This document shows positions 33,331-42,420 of a stretch of DNA of 64,000 bases, piece by piece. Where the stretch lies: contig NZ_MDGK01000040.1 of assembly GCF_001870465.1 (NCBI RefSeq), positions 1-64,000 of the forward strand, in the 5' to 3' direction. Numbering within the stretch: position 1 is the first letter of the stretch; every line of letters begins with the position of its first letter. The stretch is from Pseudomonas extremorientalis. GTDB taxonomy: Bacteria > Pseudomonadota > Gammaproteobacteria > Pseudomonadales > Pseudomonadaceae. Made by a program: the position numbers and the translations under genes. The notes beneath the pieces were generated by a model. It had not been told where the DNA came from. It worked only from the letters and a program-made list of their open reading frames with translations, and ran no database searches.

Positions 33331-34677
33331 TCACAAAGCCGGGAAGTGAATCCTGAAGGCGGCGCCACCCAACGGTGAATCGCCCAGGGTCAAACGCGCA
33401 CCGTAGCTCTCGATGATGTCCTTGACCACCGCCAACCCAATCCCCTGCCCCGGGTGCTGACGGTCCAGCCGTTCACCCCGCTGCAGAATCCTGGCACGCT
33501 GATCCGGCGGCACGCCAGGCCCGTCATCCTCAATACACAGCTCGGTGCCTTCCAGGCTTTCCACGAGGCTGATGCGCACTTTGCTCACGCACAGGCGGTA
33601 GGCGTTTTCCAGCAGGTTGCCGAGCAGCTCCAACAAGGCGCCTTTCTCGATTGGCACGTCACATTCTTCCGGCAGGTCGAAGGACACACTGACGCGCTTG
33701 TCGCGATAGACCTTGCCCAGCGTATCGCACAGGCTTTGCAGTACCGGCTCCAGGCGCACCTGGTGGCGCACCAGGCCGCTTTTGCGCAGGCTGGCGCGCT
33801 GCAACTGGTAGCTGATCTGCTGGCTCATGCGCTCGATCTGCGATTGCAGCACCCGGGCCTGCTCGCGATCTTCCGGACGCTGGGCCATTTCTTCGCTCAC
33901 TCCCTGCAACACCGCGAGCGGGGTTTTCAGGCTGTGGGCCAAATCGTCGAGGGAATCGCGGTAGCGCGCACGTTGCTCACGCTCGCTGTGCAGCAAGCGG
34001 TTGAGGGAGCCGGTCAGGCGCAGCAATTCGCGGGGGTGTTGTTCGGAGAGGCTCTCGCGGGTGCCGCCTTCGATCTGGTCGAGCTCCTGACTCAGCCGGC
34101 GCAGGGCTTGCAGGCCCCAGGTCAGGCCCAGCCACAGTAAGGTCAACAACACCAGCAAGGCTGCGCCGAAGCCCAGGTAGAGATTTTCGCGCAGGCCTTC
34201 CAGGGTCAACTGGTATTCGCGCACCGGTTGCAGGGCCACGATACTGAAGGCGGCGCTCTTGCCGCCCAGCAGCCTGACCTCGACGTCATACACGAAGAAT
34301 TCCTGGCCGTTGGCCTCGCGAATCCGCGCAAACTCGTTACCGCGCCCGTCGTAGCGCGGCTTGTAGTTGATGTTTTCTTCTTTGGTCGCCCGCGAACGCC
34401 ACACCAAGTGGCCTTCGCGGTCGTAGATATAGCCGAGCAGGCGGCTGTCAGTGAGGTTGAAGCGTTCGTCGGGCAACTGCGCCGGCATCAGCAGACGGTT
34501 GTTTTCGACCCGCGCGGCAGAGATCAAGGTGGTGACGTCCGACGCCAGGCGCTGCTCGATGGAGTCCTGCAACGCCAGGCTGAACGCCCCTTGCATGGCC
34601 GGCAACAGGCCGAGCATGAACAGCACGGCCAGGGTGGCGGCCGCCAGCATCAAGCGTACGCGTAGCGAGCGAATCAA
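33331..34677 (-). CDS. phoQ: Sensor histidine kinase PhoQ
   Basis: A 448-residue membrane histidine kinase that senses low Mg2+ and cationic peptides. Two transmembrane helices (about 8-30 and 166-188) frame a periplasmic domain; a HAMP-like linker, the H-box LAHSLKTPLAVLQ and the ATPase boxes NLLENAYRLC and IEDDGPGVP...GIGLAVVKDI follow. The TTG start overlaps the phoP stop codon (TTGA). Confidence 0.9.
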   Translation of the reverse strand: MIRSLRVRLMLAAATLAVLFMLGLLPAMQGAFSLALQDSIEQRLASDVTTLISAARVENNRLLMPAQLPDERFNLTDSRLLGYIYDREGHLVWRSRATKEENINYKPRYDGRGNEFARIREANGQEFFVYDVEVRLLGGKSAAFSIVALQPVREYQLTLEGLRENLYLGFGAALLVLLTLLWLGLTWGLQALRRLSQELDQIEGGTRESLSEQHPRELLRLTGSLNRLLHSEREQRARYRDSLDDLAHSLKTPLAVLQGVSEEMAQRPEDREQARVLQSQIERMSQQISYQLQRASLRKSGLVRHQVRLEPVLQSLCDTLGKVYRDKRVSVSFDLPEECDVPIEKGALLELLGNLLENAYRLCVSKVRISLVESLEGTELCIEDDGPGVPPDQRARILQRGERLDRQHPGQGIGLAVVKDIIESYGARLTLGDSPLGGAAFRIHFPAL

Positions 34678-35351
34678 CGGCAGCGCTCATTGAACAGATA
34701 GCCCAGGCCACGCACCGTGTCGATCGGCTTGAACCCGGCCGGGCCTTCCAGCTTGCGACGCAGGCGACCGACCAGCACCTCGATGACATTCGGATCACGC
34801 TCGTCGTCATCGGGGTAGAGCTGTTCCATCAAGCGGTCTTTGGCGACCACTTGTTGGTGATGGCGCATCAGGTATTCAAGGATCCGATATTCGTAGGCGG
34901 TCAACGCCAGCGGCTGCTCTTCGAGCGACGCCTGCTTGCGATTGAGGTCCAGCAACAAGGGACCAGCAACAATGGTCGACTGGGTAAAGCCACTGGATCG
35001 GCGCAGCAAAGCGTTCATCCGCGCCTCCAGCTCTTCGAACTGGAACGGTTTGACCACGTAGTCGTCGGCCCCCGCAGCCAGGCCTTCGACCTTGTCCTGC
35101 CAGTTACCGCGGGCGGTGAGGATCAGGATCGGAAAGGTCTTGGCCTGGGTACGCAGTTGGCGGATCAGGTCCAGGCCGCCCATGCCGGGCAGGCCCAGGT
35201 CGATAATCGCCAGGTCATGATTGAACTGGCCAGTCTGGTACAGCGCCTCTTCGGCATTGGCCACGGCCTCGACCACATGCCCGCTGTCGGTCAGGCGGGT
35301 AAACAGGTGATGACGCAGCAGCGCCTCATCTTCCACCACCAGCAATTTCAT
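34674..35351 (-). CDS. phoP: Response regulator PhoP
   Basis: A 225-residue OmpR-family regulator. The receiver has the acidic pocket VVEDEALLR, the phospho-acceptor Asp in LAIIDLGLPGMGG, and the conserved Thr and Lys (LILTARGNWQDK, DYVVKPF). The winged helix ends VDTVRGLGYLFNERCR. The start MKLLVVEDE (35351) gives the standard length. The next gene upstream is a small exported protein, where P. aeruginosa has oprH. Confidence 0.92.
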   Translation of the reverse strand: MKLLVVEDEALLRHHLFTRLTDSGHVVEAVANAEEALYQTGQFNHDLAIIDLGLPGMGGLDLIRQLRTQAKTFPILILTARGNWQDKVEGLAAGADDYVVKPFQFEELEARMNALLRRSSGFTQSTIVAGPLLLDLNRKQASLEEQPLALTAYEYRILEYLMRHHQQVVAKDRLMEQLYPDDDERDPNVIEVLVGRLRRKLEGPAGFKPIDTVRGLGYLFNERCR

Positions 35352-35369
35352 AAGGCTCTCCAAAGCAAT

Positions 35370-35678
35370 TCAACTGTCCGACAGAGGGATATCATAGCGG
35401 CCCTGCAGGTCTTGCGGGCGCAGTTTAATGCCATTGAACTGGCCGGTCAGGTGTTCATAGCCGGCGCGGTAGGCCGGCTGCGGTGTTGCAAGGCCCAGGG
35501 ACTGGCCCCAGGGCGTGGGTTGGCTGCCCATTTCTTCGAAGCTGACACGCTGGATCAAGGTACTGGATTTCTTGGTTTTCTCACCGCCGAATGCGGCGAA
35601 GGCGCCATCGGATGCCTGGACCCCAGCGGTTGCACTGAGCATGGTTAACGCCAACATCAGCTGTTTGATCGCAGTCAT
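35370..35678 (-). CDS. Small exported protein upstream of phoPQ
   Basis: A 102-residue protein with a signal peptide (MTAIKQLMLALTMLSATAGVQA, cleavage near 22). The mature part is short and hydrophilic and contains SFEEMGSQPTPWGQSLGLA; no cysteines or known domain. It ends 18 bp before phoP and is probably the first gene of the phoPQ operon. It is not OprH, which is a larger outer-membrane barrel. A PhoPQ-regulated periplasmic modulator is possible but speculative. Confidence 0.72.
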   Translation of the reverse strand: MTAIKQLMLALTMLSATAGVQASDGAFAAFGGEKTKKSSTLIQRVSFEEMGSQPTPWGQSLGLATPQPAYRAGYEHLTGQFNGIKLRPQDLQGRYDIPLSDS

Positions 35679-35813
35679 GGTGTTACCTCTATGCGTTTGG
35701 CTGTATGCCCCAGACTACGCAGCCCCCCCTGAACTCCCCCTGAACAGGCTCTGAACCTCACCTGAACCGCAGTGGGCTATCCTCACGCCCCTCAACTCGG
35801 CAAAATACCGACC

Positions 35814-36530
35814 ATGAATCCCTTGCCCGCTTGCTGCACCCCACTCGACGCCCATTGGCCGCTGCCCGAACCGTTGCCCGGCACGGTGTTTCTCAGCACG
35901 CGCTTTGACCCGGCCCTGCTCACGGCCGGCGATTTCCAGCGCTGTGCCGTGCCGCCACCGGCGAGCATCCAGCGCTCGGTAGCCAAGCGTCAGGCCGAGT
36001 TCCTCGCCGGCCGCTTGTGCGCCCGTGCCGCCCTGCAACAGCTAGATCACCTGGACTGCATCCCCGCGATCGGCGAAGACCGCGCACCGGTGTGGCCCGC
36101 GCCTATCAGCGGCTCCATCACCCATAGCACCGGGCATGCCGCCGCGATTGTCGGGCACAAGGCGCAATGGCGCGGGCTGGGGATGGACCTGGAGAATGTG
36201 CTGAGCCTCGAGCGGGCCGAGCGGTTGGCGGGGGAAATCCTGACGGCTGATGAATTACTGCGCATGTCCGCCTTGCCAAGAGAAAGGATCGCTCTGTTGG
36301 TGACGCTGACGTTCTCCGCCAAGGAGAGCCTGTTCAAGGCGCTCTACCCCATTGTGCAAAAGCGTTTCTACTTTGAGCATGCCGAGTTGCTGGAATGGTC
36401 AGAGGCCGGGCATCTGCGGTTGCGACTGCTGACGGACCTGTCCGAAGAATGGTGCCACGGCAAGGAATTGGCGGGGCAGTTCGCGGTGGATGATGGGCAG
36501 TTGTTGAGCCTGGTCGCAATCAGCGCCTGA
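35814..36530 (+). CDS. pcpS: 4'-phosphopantetheinyl transferase (EntD/Sfp type)
   Basis: A 238-residue PPTase that attaches phosphopantetheine from CoA to carrier proteins. The diagnostic segments are SITHSTGHAAAIVG, the Mg-binding GLGMDLE, and FSAKESLFKALYP. In P. aeruginosa the single broad-range enzyme PcpS serves both fatty-acid ACP and siderophore synthetases, and this gene is in a similar neighbourhood. The start MNPLPACC (35814) is chosen; an upstream start at 35772 has no better support. Confidence 0.86.
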   Translation: MNPLPACCTPLDAHWPLPEPLPGTVFLSTRFDPALLTAGDFQRCAVPPPASIQRSVAKRQAEFLAGRLCARAALQQLDHLDCIPAIGEDRAPVWPAPISGSITHSTGHAAAIVGHKAQWRGLGMDLENVLSLERAERLAGEILTADELLRMSALPRERIALLVTLTFSAKESLFKALYPIVQKRFYFEHAELLEWSEAGHLRLRLLTDLSEEWCHGKELAGQFAVDDGQLLSLVAISA

Positions 36531-36534
36531 TCCA

Positions 36535-38145
36535 TCAGGGTTTCTCTTGATCCCTGGGCCAACTCAAGCTGAAACACGCGCCGCCCAGATTATTGCTCTT
36601 GCTGATCAACGCCCGCCCACCGTGCCAGTAGATAATCCGCCGCACGATCGACAGCCCCAGGCCATGCCCGCCCGAGGCACGGGTGCGACTGTCGTCCAGG
36701 CGCAGGAACGGCGTGAAGATGCGCTCCCAGGCACTTTCCGGCACACCGGGGCCGTCGTCTTCCACGTCGATGCGGCAGCGTACCTGGCCCACCTGATAAC
36801 TGATCAACACCTGCCCCTGGGCATGGCGCATGGCATTGCTCACCAGGTTCTGCAGGGCACGGTGCAGGTAACGCGGTTCGGCGTCGACCCAGGCGTCGTC
36901 CCAATGCGTCGAAGACAAGCAGATCCCTCGGGCCACGGTCACTTGCGGACGCAGTGGCGATAATTCGCCGATCACCTGGTCGAGCAGCGCATCGAGGTCG
37001 ACGCGCTGGAAATTCAGCTCCGGCGAGCCTTGTTCCAGGCGCGCATAAGTGAGCATTTCATCCACCAGGCCATCAAGGTCCTGGATGTCGTTGTCCATGC
37101 CTTCCAGGTATTTACGCCGAGCCTCGACGGTAGTGGCGTCGCCAACCATCTCCAGGCCGAAACGCAGGCGTGCCACCGGCGTGCGCAGCTCGTGCGACAC
37201 AGCGCGCACCAGTTCACGCTGGATAGCAAGCAGCTGTTGCAAATGCTCGGCCATGCCATTAAACGCTGCCGCCAGCCGCCCCACCGAATCGGCGCCACGG
37301 GCCGGCACGCGGACTTCCAGGTTGCCCTTGGCGATGCGGGTGGCGGCGGCCTCCAGGCCGCGCAGCCGACGCTCAAGCTGGCGCACCAACAGATAGACGA
37401 TCAGCCCGATCAGGGTCAGGCCGATCAAGGCGATCAGGATCAGCCATTGCGCCGGGTAAGGGTTCATCTGATACAACGGGCCGATCTCCAGCACCCACGG
37501 CGTACCGACCATGCCGGCAAACACGCGGATCGAATCGCCGCCCTTGCCCAGGGCCATCACCGTGTCGCCTTCCGAAACCCGCCGACGCTGGTCTTCATCC
37601 ATATCGGCCTGGTCGAGGGTCATCAGGTGCATATCAAAGCCAAAGCCCTTGGTTTCCTTTATATCTGCCAGGCGCTGCGGCTGTTCGGCCACCGGGAAGC
37701 GCACCAGCTCATCGGCCAGCAGGTAGATAGTCGCGCGGGCCAGTTGTTCGCTGATCTGCTGAACCTCGCCTGTAAGAACAAGCTGCTCCTGTTCGCTGAC
37801 CAAACGCAGCACCCGCGCGGCATGCGGCCCGGTCTGCTCCACCAGCACCTGGCCGCGTTGCAGGCGATTGCGCTGGCTCAAGTCCAGTTGCGCATCGGCC
37901 AGCGGGCGCAACTCCAGCGGGATCCCCAGCAAACGCTCCCACACCGCCAGGGCGCGCTGGCGCTCGATGGCGCTCATGGGTTGCAGGTTGTCACCCATCA
38001 AGGCGAAGGTGCCATGGGCCAGGCGCTCGCGGTACTGGCCGCTGCGCACCTCGTTGAGCAGGTGCAGGGCCAGCACGCCGAGCAGCGCTACCAGGATCAG
38101 CGCCGCGCACATGCCGCCGTATATGCGCAGGAAGATCGAGTTCAC
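36535..38145 (-). CDS. Sensor histidine kinase, RstB-like
   Basis: A 536-residue membrane kinase with two transmembrane helices (about 7-29 and 233-253), a periplasmic sensor of about 200 residues, a HAMP domain (AATRIAKGNLEVRVPARGADSVGRLA), the H-box AVSHELRTPVARLRFGLE and N, G1 and G2 ATPase boxes (NLVSNAMRHA, VEDDGPGVP, GHGLGLSIVRRI). GTG start overlapping the regulator stop (GTGA). P. aeruginosa has the same pair (PA1157-PA1158) beside nrdA. The signal is unknown. Confidence 0.87.
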   Translation of the reverse strand: MNSIFLRIYGGMCAALILVALLGVLALHLLNEVRSGQYRERLAHGTFALMGDNLQPMSAIERQRALAVWERLLGIPLELRPLADAQLDLSQRNRLQRGQVLVEQTGPHAARVLRLVSEQEQLVLTGEVQQISEQLARATIYLLADELVRFPVAEQPQRLADIKETKGFGFDMHLMTLDQADMDEDQRRRVSEGDTVMALGKGGDSIRVFAGMVGTPWVLEIGPLYQMNPYPAQWLILIALIGLTLIGLIVYLLVRQLERRLRGLEAAATRIAKGNLEVRVPARGADSVGRLAAAFNGMAEHLQQLLAIQRELVRAVSHELRTPVARLRFGLEMVGDATTVEARRKYLEGMDNDIQDLDGLVDEMLTYARLEQGSPELNFQRVDLDALLDQVIGELSPLRPQVTVARGICLSSTHWDDAWVDAEPRYLHRALQNLVSNAMRHAQGQVLISYQVGQVRCRIDVEDDGPGVPESAWERIFTPFLRLDDSRTRASGGHGLGLSIVRRIIYWHGGRALISKSNNLGGACFSLSWPRDQEKP

Positions 38146-38867
38146 AGCGGCATGTCGGCGGCGGCTTCGGGGACGAACAGGTAGCCTTTGCTGCGAATGG
38201 TCTTGATCAGGCGCGGGTGGATGGGGTCGTCACCTATCTTGGGGCGTATGCGAGAAATACGCACGTCGATAGAGCGATCCTGGCCGTCGTAGCCGATGCC
38301 GCGCAGGGCAATGAAGATTTCTTCGCGGGACAGAATGCGCCCGGCATTCGCCACCAGCAGCCACAGCAGGTCGAACTCGGCGCTGGTCAGTTCGATGCCC
38401 TCATTATTCAGCCAGGCCTCGCGCAGGGCGTTGTCCACCACCAGAGGGCCGAATTGCAGGCGGCGCTGGTTCTCCACGGCGGTTGGCTCCGTCGCTTCGC
38501 TGCGCCGCAGCAGGGCCTGGATGCGCGCCAGCAACAGGCGCGGACGCACGGGCTTGCACACATAATCGTCGGCGCCCATGTCCAGGCCCAGCACCTGGTC
38601 CATATCGTCGGTGCGCGCGGTGAGCATCAGGATCACGCCGTCATAGCACTCACGCACCTTGCGGCAGATGCTCAGGCCGTCTTCGCCGGGCAGCATCAGG
38701 TCGAGGATCACCAGGTCGGGCTGTTCGGCGATGATCCGCGCCGCCGCCCGGCCACCATCGCTCTCCACCGAGACCCGCAGGCCGTTGCTCTCCAGGTACT
38801 CACGGGTCAATTCGGCCAGTCGCTGGTCATCTTCGACTATCAATACCTGCCAGGCTTCTTGCTCCAC
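38142..38867 (-). CDS. OmpR-family response regulator, RstA-like
   Basis: A 241-residue regulator with receiver domain (VLIVEDDQRL, Asp in LVILDLMLPGEDG, Lys in DDYVCKPV) and a C-terminal winged helix (LTSAEFDLLWLLVANAGRILSREEIF). The GTG start at 38867 has GAGG 6 bp upstream. It is co-translated with the kinase. The regulated genes are not evident from this window. Confidence 0.86.
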   Translation of the reverse strand: MEQEAWQVLIVEDDQRLAELTREYLESNGLRVSVESDGGRAAARIIAEQPDLVILDLMLPGEDGLSICRKVRECYDGVILMLTARTDDMDQVLGLDMGADDYVCKPVRPRLLLARIQALLRRSEATEPTAVENQRRLQFGPLVVDNALREAWLNNEGIELTSAEFDLLWLLVANAGRILSREEIFIALRGIGYDGQDRSIDVRISRIRPKIGDDPIHPRLIKTIRSKGYLFVPEAAADMPL

Positions 38868-39131
38868 GGGTGACCTCAATGTCTGTCATAAAAGGCGGGC
38901 ATGATGTGGGTCACTTCTTAGCCCGAGGCAGGCGATTGTAGCCATGGGCCAGCCCTCAAACACAAGCCAGGAAATCCATTCGGTGATCAGGTTTTTTTGT
39001 GATAGGGTTCGCGCCCTTCGAAAATGGGCCGCTTGTTTTCAGACCGAAACATTTAATGACAAACGGCGTAATCCAGCAGCAATGCGGCCTACACGGCTGT
39101 TCTACCTTTCTTACACATTTTACTCACAGCT

Positions 39132-39215
39132 TTATCCACAGGTTACTGCGTTGCTAACCCCTCGAAAACGCATTATCTTGTACCTCGGCACTACAGAAGA
39201 CCCTACATGTGGGGT
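39132..39215 (+). promoter_or_regulatory. nrdA promoter with a DnaA box and a possible NrdR box
   Basis: TTATCCACA (39132-39140) is an exact DnaA box just upstream of TTGCTA (39151-39156)-N17-TATCTT (39174-39179), a plausible sigma-70 promoter. ACCCTACATGTGGGGT (39200-39215) resembles an NrdR box, with the CTA-AT-TG core kept, but it would lie downstream of the start site and no second box is evident. DnaA control of nrd genes is known in E. coli; here it is inferred. The 553-bp region upstream of nrdA holds no gene that I can see. Confidence 0.6.
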
Positions 39216-39420
39216 TTTCGAAGAAATCGCCCAACCACACAAGTGGCTCGAAATTCAAGCGTTTTATTGCTAGCGCAGCATGGAACCAACCGATTTTCAG
39301 TAGACCAAACCGCTCACGCGGATGGCAGCTGTTTCCCATCCCCGATATGGAAAACGGTACGGGTGTTGCAGGAAGAGCCTGGCACTCGCAATCAAATATA
39401 GAACGTGGAGACAACCCCCC

Positions 39421-42318
39421 ATGCAAACCGACACAACTCGCGAGAACCCGCAAGGCTCCGTGCCGCAGGCCGCTGATTCGAACCTGGATCTGTCCGCCAC
39501 CGCACCTGGCCAACTGCGTGTGATCAAGCGTAACGGCACTGTCGTTCCTTACACCGATGACAAAATCACCGTCGCCATCACCAAAGCGTTTCTTGCAGTT
39601 GAAGGCGGCACCGCTGCCGCTTCGTCGCGCATCCACGACACCGTTGCCCGCCTGACCGAACAGGTCACCGCGACCTTCAAGCGTCGCATGCCGTCGGGCG
39701 GCACCATCCACATCGAAGAAATCCAGGATCAGGTCGAACTGGCCCTGATGCGTGCCGGCGAGCAGAAAGTCGCCCGCGACTACGTGATCTACCGTGATTC
39801 GCGTGCCAAGGAACGTGCGGTACGCTCCCCGGCCGAAGAAGCCGCCGTGCAAGCGCATCCGTCGATCCGTATCACCCTGGCCGACGGCAGCTTTGCACCG
39901 CTGGACCTGGGCCGCCTGAACACCATCATCACCGAGGCCTGCGAAGGCCTGGAAGAAGTCGACGGTGACCTGATCCAGCGCGAAACCCTGAAGAACCTGT
40001 ACGACGGCGTGGCCCTGACCGACGTCAACACCGCCCTGGTGATGACCGCCCGTACCCTGGTTGAACGCGAGCCGAACTACTCTTTCGTGACCGCGCGCCT
40101 GCTGATGGACACCCTGCGTGCCGAAGGCCTGGGCTTCCTGAAAGTCGCCGACAGCGCCACCCACCACGAGATGGCTGACCTGTACGCCAAGGCCCTGCCG
40201 GCCTACATCGCCAAGGGTATCGAATTCGAATTGCTGAACCCGGTCCTGGCCACCTTCGACCTGGAAAAACTCGGCAAGGCGATCAACCACGAGCGTGACC
40301 AGCAGTTCACCTACCTGGGCCTGCAGACCCTGTACGACCGTTACTTCATCCACAAGGACGGTATCCGCTTCGAACTGCCGCAAGTGTTCTTCATGCGCGT
40401 GGCCATGGGCCTGGCGATCGAAGAGAAGCAGAAAGAAGATCGTGCCATCGAGTTCTACAACCTGCTGTCGTCCTTCGACTACATGTCGTCGACCCCGACC
40501 CTGTTCAACGCCGGCACCCTGCGTCCACAGCTGTCGAGCTGCTACCTGACTACCGTGCCGGATGACCTGTCGGGCATCTACCACGCGATCCACGACAACG
40601 CCATGCTGTCCAAATTCGCCGGCGGCCTGGGCAACGACTGGACCCCGGTGCGTGCATTGGGTTCGTACATCAAGGGCACCAACGGCAAGTCCCAGGGCGT
40701 CGTGCCGTTCCTGAAAGTGGTGAACGACACTGCCGTGGCCGTAAACCAGGGTGGCAAGCGCAAAGGCGCGGTGTGTGCCTACCTGGAAACCTGGCACATG
40801 GACATCGAAGAGTTCATCGAGCTGCGCAAGAACACCGGTGATGACCGTCGTCGTACCCACGACATGAACACCGCCAACTGGATCCCCGACCTGTTCATGA
40901 AGCGTGTCTTCGATGACGGCAAATGGACCCTGTTCTCGCCATCCGAAGTGCCGGACCTGCACGACCTGACCGGTAAAGCCTTCGAAGAGCGCTACGAGTA
41001 CTACGAAGCCCTCACCGAGTACCCAGGCAAGGTCAAGCTGTTCAAGACCATCCAGGCCAAAGACCTGTGGCGCAAAATGCTGTCCATGCTGTTTGAAACC
41101 GGCCACCCATGGCTGACCTTCAAAGACCCGTGCAACCTGCGCAGCCCGCAGCAGCACGTGGGCGTGGTCCACAGCTCGAACCTGTGCACCGAGATCACCT
41201 TGAACACCAACAAGGACGAGATCGCCGTTTGCAACCTGGGCTCGATCAACCTGCCGAACCACATCGTCAACGGCAAGCTGGACACCGCCAAGCTGGAACG
41301 CACCGTCAACACCGCTGTTCGCATGCTCGATAACGTCATCGACATCAACTACTACTCGGTGCCACAGGCGCAGAACTCCAACTTCAAGCACCGCCCGGTC
41401 GGCCTCGGCATCATGGGCTTCCAGGACGCGCTGTACCTGCAGCACATTCCTTACGGTTCGGATGCTGCGGTCGAGTTCGCCGACAAGTCCATGGAAGCGG
41501 TGAGCTACTACGCGATCCAGGCGTCCTGCGACCTGGCCGACGAGCGCGGCGCCTACGAGACGTTCCAGGGTTCGCTGTGGTCCAAGGGCATCCTGCCGCT
41601 GGATTCGCAACAGATCCTCATCGAAGCCCGTGGCCAGAAGTACATCGACGTCGACCTGAACGAATCCCTGGACTGGGCGCCGGTACGTGCCCGTGTGCAG
41701 AAAGGCATTCGTAACTCCAACATCATGGCTATCGCACCGACCGCCACCATCGCCAACATCACCGGCGTATCGCAGTCGATCGAACCGACCTACCAGAACC
41801 TGTATGTGAAATCGAACCTCTCGGGCGAATTCACCGTGATCAACCCGTACCTGGTTCGCGACCTCAAGGCTCGCGGCCTGTGGGACTCGGTCATGATCAA
41901 CGACCTGAAGTACTACGACGGTTCCGTGCAACAGATCGAGCGCATCCCGCAAGAACTCAAAGAGCTCTACGCGACCGCCTTCGAAGTAGACACCAAGTGG
42001 ATCGTTGACGCCGCCAGCCGTCGCCAGAAGTGGATCGACCAGGCGCAGTCCCTGAACCTGTATATCGCCGGCGCTTCGGGCAAGAAGCTGGACGTGACCT
42101 ACCGCATGGCCTGGTACCGTGGCCTGAAAACCACTTACTACCTCCGTGCCCTGGCCGCGACCAGCACCGAGAAGTCGACCATCAACACCGGTAAGCTGAA
42201 CGCTGTTTCCAGCGGCGGCAACCACGGTGATGATTCGGTGCTTGCTGCGCCAGCCGGCCCGGCGCCAGTGCCAAAAGCCTGCGCGATTGACGAGCCGGAT
42301 TGCGAAGCTTGCCAATAA
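39421..42318 (+). CDS. nrdA: Ribonucleoside-diphosphate reductase class Ia, alpha subunit
   Basis: A 965-residue catalytic subunit that makes deoxyribonucleotides. Two ATP-cone-like allosteric domains (about 30-130 and 150-250) precede the ten-stranded barrel. LSSCYLTTVPDDLSGIYHAI, NLCTEITLNTNKDEIAVCNLGSINL (active-site Cys/Glu region) and the redox tail CAIDEPDCEACQ are seen. GGAGA lies before the ATG. The partner nrdB, next to nrdA in P. aeruginosa, is not in the window; a terminator follows directly. Confidence 0.95.
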   Translation: MQTDTTRENPQGSVPQAADSNLDLSATAPGQLRVIKRNGTVVPYTDDKITVAITKAFLAVEGGTAAASSRIHDTVARLTEQVTATFKRRMPSGGTIHIEEIQDQVELALMRAGEQKVARDYVIYRDSRAKERAVRSPAEEAAVQAHPSIRITLADGSFAPLDLGRLNTIITEACEGLEEVDGDLIQRETLKNLYDGVALTDVNTALVMTARTLVEREPNYSFVTARLLMDTLRAEGLGFLKVADSATHHEMADLYAKALPAYIAKGIEFELLNPVLATFDLEKLGKAINHERDQQFTYLGLQTLYDRYFIHKDGIRFELPQVFFMRVAMGLAIEEKQKEDRAIEFYNLLSSFDYMSSTPTLFNAGTLRPQLSSCYLTTVPDDLSGIYHAIHDNAMLSKFAGGLGNDWTPVRALGSYIKGTNGKSQGVVPFLKVVNDTAVAVNQGGKRKGAVCAYLETWHMDIEEFIELRKNTGDDRRRTHDMNTANWIPDLFMKRVFDDGKWTLFSPSEVPDLHDLTGKAFEERYEYYEALTEYPGKVKLFKTIQAKDLWRKMLSMLFETGHPWLTFKDPCNLRSPQQHVGVVHSSNLCTEITLNTNKDEIAVCNLGSINLPNHIVNGKLDTAKLERTVNTAVRMLDNVIDINYYSVPQAQNSNFKHRPVGLGIMGFQDALYLQHIPYGSDAAVEFADKSMEAVSYYAIQASCDLADERGAYETFQGSLWSKGILPLDSQQILIEARGQKYIDVDLNESLDWAPVRARVQKGIRNSNIMAIAPTATIANITGVSQSIEPTYQNLYVKSNLSGEFTVINPYLVRDLKARGLWDSVMINDLKYYDGSVQQIERIPQELKELYATAFEVDTKWIVDAASRRQKWIDQAQSLNLYIAGASGKKLDVTYRMAWYRGLKTTYYLRALAATSTEKSTINTGKLNAVSSGGNHGDDSVLAAPAGPAPVPKACAIDEPDCEACQ

Positions 42319-42355
42319 GCTGAGCCTGCCTTGGGTTTAACCACCCAAGACTGAA

Positions 42356-42395
42356 AAGCCCCCGATATATCCATGGTGTATCGGGGGCTTTTTTT
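42356..42395 (+). terminator. Terminator of nrdA
   Basis: AAGCCCCCGATA and TATCGGGGGCTT form a perfect 12-bp stem (42356-42367 / 42379-42390) followed by seven T. It probably also ends leftward transcripts poorly. Confidence 0.92.
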
Positions 42396-42420
42396 GTCGG
42401 GCTACAGGCAAGTACGCTGA

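Noticed and set aside
39231..39248. Possible second NrdR box upstream of nrdA
   Set aside because: CCACACAAGTGG is dyad-like but does not keep the NrdR core, and the spacing from the first candidate is off by one to two bases.
39154..42315. Very long open frame antisense to nrdA
   Set aside because: Same cause: high third-position GC and few stop codons on the opposite strand of a highly expressed gene. nrdA is unmistakable.
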